A stretch of DNA of 24,210 nucleotides, taken from positions 1 through 24,210 of IMG/VR virus record IMGVR_UViG_3300009149_000276; one strand, 5' to 3'. Of this stretch, positions 21,966-24,210 are shown piece after piece. Position 1 is the stretch's first letter; each line of letters begins with the position of its first letter. The stretch is from a virus. Under the pieces are notes generated by a model. It was not told the origin of the DNA. It saw only the letters and a program-made list of their open reading frames with translations, and did no database searches. A program made the translations under genes and the position numbers.

Positions 21966-22135
21966 ATGGGGAAGCAAAACGTAGATTCCATATAATAAAA
22001 TGTGGAACAAATTATACAATTAAAAAGAGATTCGGACCTTTTTGGTTCTATGTAAGAAAAGGGTTTAAAAAACTATCATTTACTGATTTTGGTGATGTAG
22101 TTAGATATGTTAATGAAAGAAGGAGAAATAAATAA
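21966..22135 (+). CDS. Small basic protein with apparent 1-nt frameshift at its start
   Basis: AAGGGAGG (21949-21956) points to ATG 21966, but that frame stops after nine codons. The frame one base away runs to 22135 and reads GEAKRRFHIIKCGTNYTIKK, then FGPFWFYVRKGFKKL, a convincing small phage protein. One extra G in the GGGG run at 21968-21971 would join them into 56 residues. So either a base is lost (natural or in sequencing), or an ATT at 21959 starts translation. The stop overlaps the next ATG. Confidence 0.5.
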
Positions 22136-22782
22136 TGCTGTGTAGTTATGGTTGCGGAAGGCCAGGAATACATTATTTCAAAAGAGTGAATAAATGGTGT
22201 TGTGAAAAGCAGCATCAAAAATGTCCGGTAAACAGAAAGAAATATTCACAACCTGGAAATAAAAATCCTATGTATGGTAAAGAATGTGTATTTAAAGGTA
22301 AAACAAAAGAAAACTACACACCATTAAAAATAGTTTCTGAAAAGATATCTGAACATCATAAAAAAGGTAATATAAAATGTTATTTTCTTAATTATTGGAC
22401 TGGTAAAAATCACACAGAAAAAACTAAATTAAAAATAGCTAAAAAAATGCGAGGGAATACTTACGGTAAGGGAAGAGGAATTAGAACTATTTATAATGAT
22501 ATAACATTTAAATCATCTTGGGAAGCTGAAGTTGCTAAATTTCTTGATTTAAATAATATAAAATGGAATTATGAAGAAAAAGAATTTATATTAAGTGATA
22601 CCGAATCATACAGACCTGATTTCTTTATTTATGAAAATAATTCATTTGTTAAACTTATAGAAGTTAAAGGTTATTTCAGAAAAGAAAATAAAATTAAATT
22701 TCAAAAATTCAAACAAAAATACCCTGAAATTCAAGTAGAATTATGGGATAAAAAAATTTTAAAATCTAAGAATATAATTTAA
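22135..22782 (+). CDS. Homing endonuclease: zinc knuckle, NUMOD3-like, PD-(D/E)XK-like
   Basis: A 215-residue, Lys-rich protein after AGAAGGAGAAATAA. The N-terminal CSYGCGRPGIHYFKRVNKWC knuckle matches that of the HNH gene at 13189. KNPMYGK and GKNHTEKTKLKIAKK look like NUMOD3 DNA-binding repeats. The C-terminal third, FKSSWEAEVAKFLDLNNI, then YRPDFFI and IEVKGYF, matches a PD-(D/E)XK nuclease core (PD...E-x-K). It ends 1 nt before tRNA-Tyr, so it is lodged in the tRNA cluster. It likely cuts phage genomes lacking it. Confidence 0.8.
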   Translation: MLCSYGCGRPGIHYFKRVNKWCCEKQHQKCPVNRKKYSQPGNKNPMYGKECVFKGKTKENYTPLKIVSEKISEHHKKGNIKCYFLNYWTGKNHTEKTKLKIAKKMRGNTYGKGRGIRTIYNDITFKSSWEAEVAKFLDLNNIKWNYEEKEFILSDTESYRPDFFIYENNSFVKLIEVKGYFRKENKIKFQKFKQKYPEIQVELWDKKILKSKNII

Positions 22783-22783
22783 T

Positions 22784-22871
22784 GGGGGGTGTTCCTAACA
22801 GCGGGCTGTAAACTCGTTGCCATAATATGTTAGGTGGGCGGCAAGAGGTTCAATTCCTTCACCCCTCACCA
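22784..22871 (+). tRNA. tRNA-Tyr(GTA), atypical D and variable arms
   Basis: 88 nt with encoded CCA. Acceptor GGGGGGT/ACCCCTC (one G-T). Anticodon arm GCGGG-CTGTAAA-CTCGT gives GTA. T-arm AGAGG-TTCAATT-CCTTC is imperfect. Only 10 nt separate acceptor and anticodon stems, so no normal D-arm forms, while the variable region is 26 nt. CCTAACA (22794-22800) is fully complementary to TGTTAGG (22828-22834) in that variable loop. Confidence 0.78.
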
Positions 22872-22874
22872 GTT

Positions 22875-22969
22875 TGCCGGGGGGTAAAAACGAAAAGGAA
22901 TAGGATTTGATGCTGGTAAAACCGTTAAAATGAGATTTCCACTCAGAGCATCGCTTCCACCCCCCGGCA
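22875..22969 (+). ncRNA. Twin structured RNA, copy 1
   Basis: 95 nt closed by a perfect 11-bp stem, TGCCGGGGGGT (22875-22885) with ACCCCCCGGCA (22959-22969), and followed by TTTTT. Inside: GATGC/GCATC, a GGT-AAA-ACC hairpin and TGAG/CTCA around loop ATTTCCA. Copy 2 at 23148 has the same plan with altered but still paired bases. It starts 4 nt after tRNA-Tyr and ends before a small gene. Confidence 0.75.
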
Positions 22970-22986
22970 TTTTTAAAGGTGCTAAT

Positions 22987-23145
22987 ATGACAACAGTAAT
23001 GAGAGATGGGGAATGTTATGAAGTCATAGATGAGTGTGGAGATATGTATGCTGTATGTGTAGTTTTTAAATTTGCTGATTTTCCATATCTTAGAGAACTA
23101 AAACTTTGGTGGGAAAAGAAACATTGCACTGTTGTAAAAAAATAG
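22987..23145 (+). CDS. Small protein between the twin RNAs, 52 aa
   Basis: A 52-residue protein from ATG 22987 (AAAGGTG upstream); an earlier in-frame ATG at 22930 lies inside the RNA element and is rejected. MRDGECYEVIDECGDMYAVCV suggests a small beta-barrel-like start. Its stop is 2 nt before the second RNA copy, so gene plus RNA may have moved as a unit. Function unknown. Confidence 0.6.
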   Translation: MTTVMRDGECYEVIDECGDMYAVCVVFKFADFPYLRELKLWWEKKHCTVVKK

Positions 23146-23147
23146 TT

Positions 23148-23242
23148 TGCCGGGGGGTAAAAAGAAAAAGGAATAGGAAGAAGATGCTGTCAAAGACGTT
23201 AAATGAGATTTCCTCTCTTTGCATCTCTTCCACCCCCCGGCA
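23148..23242 (+). ncRNA. Twin structured RNA, copy 2
   Basis: 95 nt with the same 11-bp closing stem (23148-23158 with 23232-23242) and following TTTTT. AGATGC/GCATCT replaces GATGC/GCATC, GTC-AAA-GAC replaces GGT-AAA-ACC, and GAG/CTC keeps loop ATTTCCT. The unpaired stretch AAAAGGAATAGGA and the linker CGTTAAA are unchanged. Confidence 0.75.
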
Positions 23243-23252
23243 TTTTTAAAGG

Positions 23253-23330
23253 TAATATATTAATTATCTAATGTCTATAAGTATATAGAACATACATAAA
23301 ATTTCAAATTTTAAAGGGGATAATATACAG
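23253..23330 (+). promoter_or_regulatory. AT-rich gap with promoter-like sequence
   Basis: The gap after RNA copy 2 contains TATATTAATTA, shared with the rightward motif at 7368/11407. It also has TATAGAACATACATA, similar in the same sense to the AGAACATAATA end of the leftward motif. A promoter for the following genes is plausible but the match is partial. Confidence 0.3.
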
Positions 23331-23477
23331 ATGGCAATTCGTTTAAATAAGGAGAGTTTGAGCGGTAGCATAGATTCTGATGATGCTAATGCTAGTGACA
23401 TTAATATAATAGAAATTGATGATCATGAGCAAAAATGCACAGATGGTGAATGTCGTCTTGAATGGGACGATGATTAG
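23331..23477 (+). CDS. Small acidic protein, 48 aa
   Basis: A 48-residue frame with AAAGGGG about 13 nt before the ATG. Very Asp/Glu-rich (SIDSDDANASDINIIEIDD) and ending CTDGECRLEWDDD with a C-x4-C pair. Could mimic nucleic acid or bind a metal; no family recognised. Confidence 0.5.
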   Translation: MAIRLNKESLSGSIDSDDANASDINIIEIDDHEQKCTDGECRLEWDDD

Positions 23478-23570
23478 ATAGCACAGCTACCTGATACATA
23501 GGTCATTAGAGGACCTCCAAATTCAGTTTAACCGTATTATTAATTAAAACTGAAAAAAGGAGAACTAAAA

Positions 23571-23924
23571 ATGACTTACAAAGAACTCAAATTAAAAATA
23601 AAAGAACAACAAAAATCTTTAGCACAACAAATAAAAAGAGGCAAAGAACTTCGTAAACCTTGTAACAGAACAGATGTTACAGAAGAGGATAGAAAACTTT
23701 ACTATTCTACATGGGGCGAGGGAGATGGTTTTTCATGTTGGAAAATTGAATCTCTCAGTGATGTATATCGGCATAAACATATTGCTTATTGTACTATGTT
23801 TTTCAAAACTCCATATGAAGAAATTGAACTATTTTGCAAAGAAAGTCCAGACTTTGACAGAATTGATTCATATAAAAAAGAATGGGAAGGTTTGCTTGAT
23901 GAAGCTTTACTTGATTGTGCGTAA
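23571..23924 (+). CDS. Unknown protein, 117 aa
   Basis: A 117-residue protein after AAAAAAGGAGAACTAAAA. Residues 1-27 form a charged helix (KELKLKIKEQQKSLAQQIKR), then YRHKHIAYCTMFFKTPYEEIE, a pattern I associate with small phage proteins, and an acidic C-terminus. A hairpin (TTCAGTTT/AAACTGAA, about 23521-23551) lies just upstream. It overlaps the peptidyl-tRNA hydrolase gene by 26 nt, so the two are translated together. Confidence 0.7.
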   Translation: MTYKELKLKIKEQQKSLAQQIKRGKELRKPCNRTDVTEEDRKLYYSTWGEGDGFSCWKIESLSDVYRHKHIAYCTMFFKTPYEEIELFCKESPDFDRIDSYKKEWEGLLDEALLDCA

Positions 23925-24189
23925 AGATTTAACAACTTCTCAGATGGCTGTGCAAGCAGGTCATGCGTTAGCAGCATACTTGTTTCACAGCCATTTTTCC
24001 CGCTGGAAAAATGAAACATTAATATATCTGGGCGTAAAGAACTTGTTTCATTTAGAAAAGTTAAAACTTAAGTTTAAAAAAGATAATATCAAATATATAG
24101 AGTTTCGTGAACCTGATTTAGATAATCAAACTACAGCAATTGCAACTGACATAAGTAACAAATATATTGAAAAGCTTAATTTATTATGA
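23899..24189 (+). CDS. Peptidyl-tRNA hydrolase, Pth2 type
   Basis: A 96-residue protein from ATG 23899 inside the 3' end of the previous gene (AAGG upstream). KLYLIVRKDLTTSQMAVQAGHALAAYLF matches the Pth2 start, with its Lys/Asp and the QAGHA (usually QxxHA) site. W36, the KLKLKFKKDNI helix and the final TTAIATDI strand also fit. Pth2 enzymes free tRNA from stalled peptidyl-tRNA, mainly in archaea and eukaryotes; short phage copies occur. The earlier start at 23674 is a frame shadow. Its place at the end of a tRNA cluster suggests tRNA recycling during infection. Confidence 0.82.
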   Translation: MKLYLIVRKDLTTSQMAVQAGHALAAYLFHSHFSRWKNETLIYLGVKNLFHLEKLKLKFKKDNIKYIEFREPDLDNQTTAIATDISNKYIEKLNLL

Positions 24190-24210
24190 ATGATTTAATA
24201 AAGAGCCCGG
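24186..24210 (+). CDS. Possible start of a next gene (partial)
   Basis: An ATG overlaps the preceding TGA (ATGA) and the frame MNDLIKSP stays open to the window end. Only eight codons are visible, so the call rests on the junction alone. Confidence 0.25.

Noticed and set aside
22930-22986. Upstream start for the 52-residue protein
   Set aside because: It would begin inside the structured RNA; the ATG at 22987 has its own ribosome binding site.
22875-23242. The twin repeats as a CRISPR array or insertion-sequence ends
   Set aside because: Only two copies, 95 nt each, with internal paired changes and a gene between; no transposase and no short regular spacers.
23674-23898. N-terminal extension of the peptidyl-tRNA hydrolase
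   Set aside because: The extension is out of frame within the 23571 gene and unlike Pth2, which starts at KLYLIVR.

Overview
The window reads as part of a large, AT-rich, lytic-type tailed-phage genome. The evidence is dense, mostly overlapping genes with strong purine-rich ribosome binding sites. There is a phage replication polymerase, a cluster of 12 tRNA genes, free-standing homing endonucleases and many tiny cysteine-rich proteins. There are also phage copies of host functions: S21, a GroES fold, a proteasome-fold peptidase, a thymidylate synthase, QueE, NAD-salvage enzymes and peptidyl-tRNA hydrolase. TAA, TAG and TGA all appear as ordinary stops, so the code looks standard. I cannot name the host, and no structural or lysis gene is present.

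Region 1 (1-7284, all minus strand) is a replication, nucleotide and protein-quality block. Transcribed leftward from about 7300, it holds a family B DNA polymerase with an N-terminal uracil-DNA-glycosylase-like domain, a small unknown, QueE, an S21 homologue, a GroES-like protein, a thymidylate synthase, an HslV/proteasome-like peptidase, a zinc-ribbon protein and the 5' part of a TGT/DpdA-like transglycosylase. QueE together with the TGT-fold enzyme suggests a 7-deazaguanine DNA modification. Region 2 (7285-8254) is a divergent promoter region, one rightward gene with six DnaJ-type zinc motifs, and a hairpin between convergent genes. Region 3 (8230-11326, minus strand) holds an unknown, an HNH protein, a glycosyltransferase, three small proteins and a PIG-L-type deacetylase.

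Region 4 (11327-15574, plus strand) starts at a second divergent promoter region that shares two sequence motifs with the first. It carries an unknown gene, a nicotinate phosphoribosyltransferase gene interrupted by a frameshift, tRNA-Pro, an HNH homing endonuclease whose ribosome binding site lies in a 17-bp hairpin, tRNA-Leu, and an overlapping trio in which NAD synthetase lies between two paralogous cysteine-motif proteins.

Region 5 (15575-24210, plus strand) is the tRNA/ncRNA/small-protein zone. Ten more tRNA genes are interleaved with small zinc-finger or membrane proteins, a second homing endonuclease and a Pth2-type peptidyl-tRNA hydrolase. Several gene-free stretches fold into long closed stems and look like structured RNAs. 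The clearest are two 95-nt copies of one element (22875-22969 and 23148-23242), with identical 11-bp closing stems, paired changes inside, and a T-run after each. The most promising undescribed material is this RNA set, the recurring C-x2-C-[LI]-V-x3-C small-protein family tied to NadE, and tRNAs with unusual variable or D arms.
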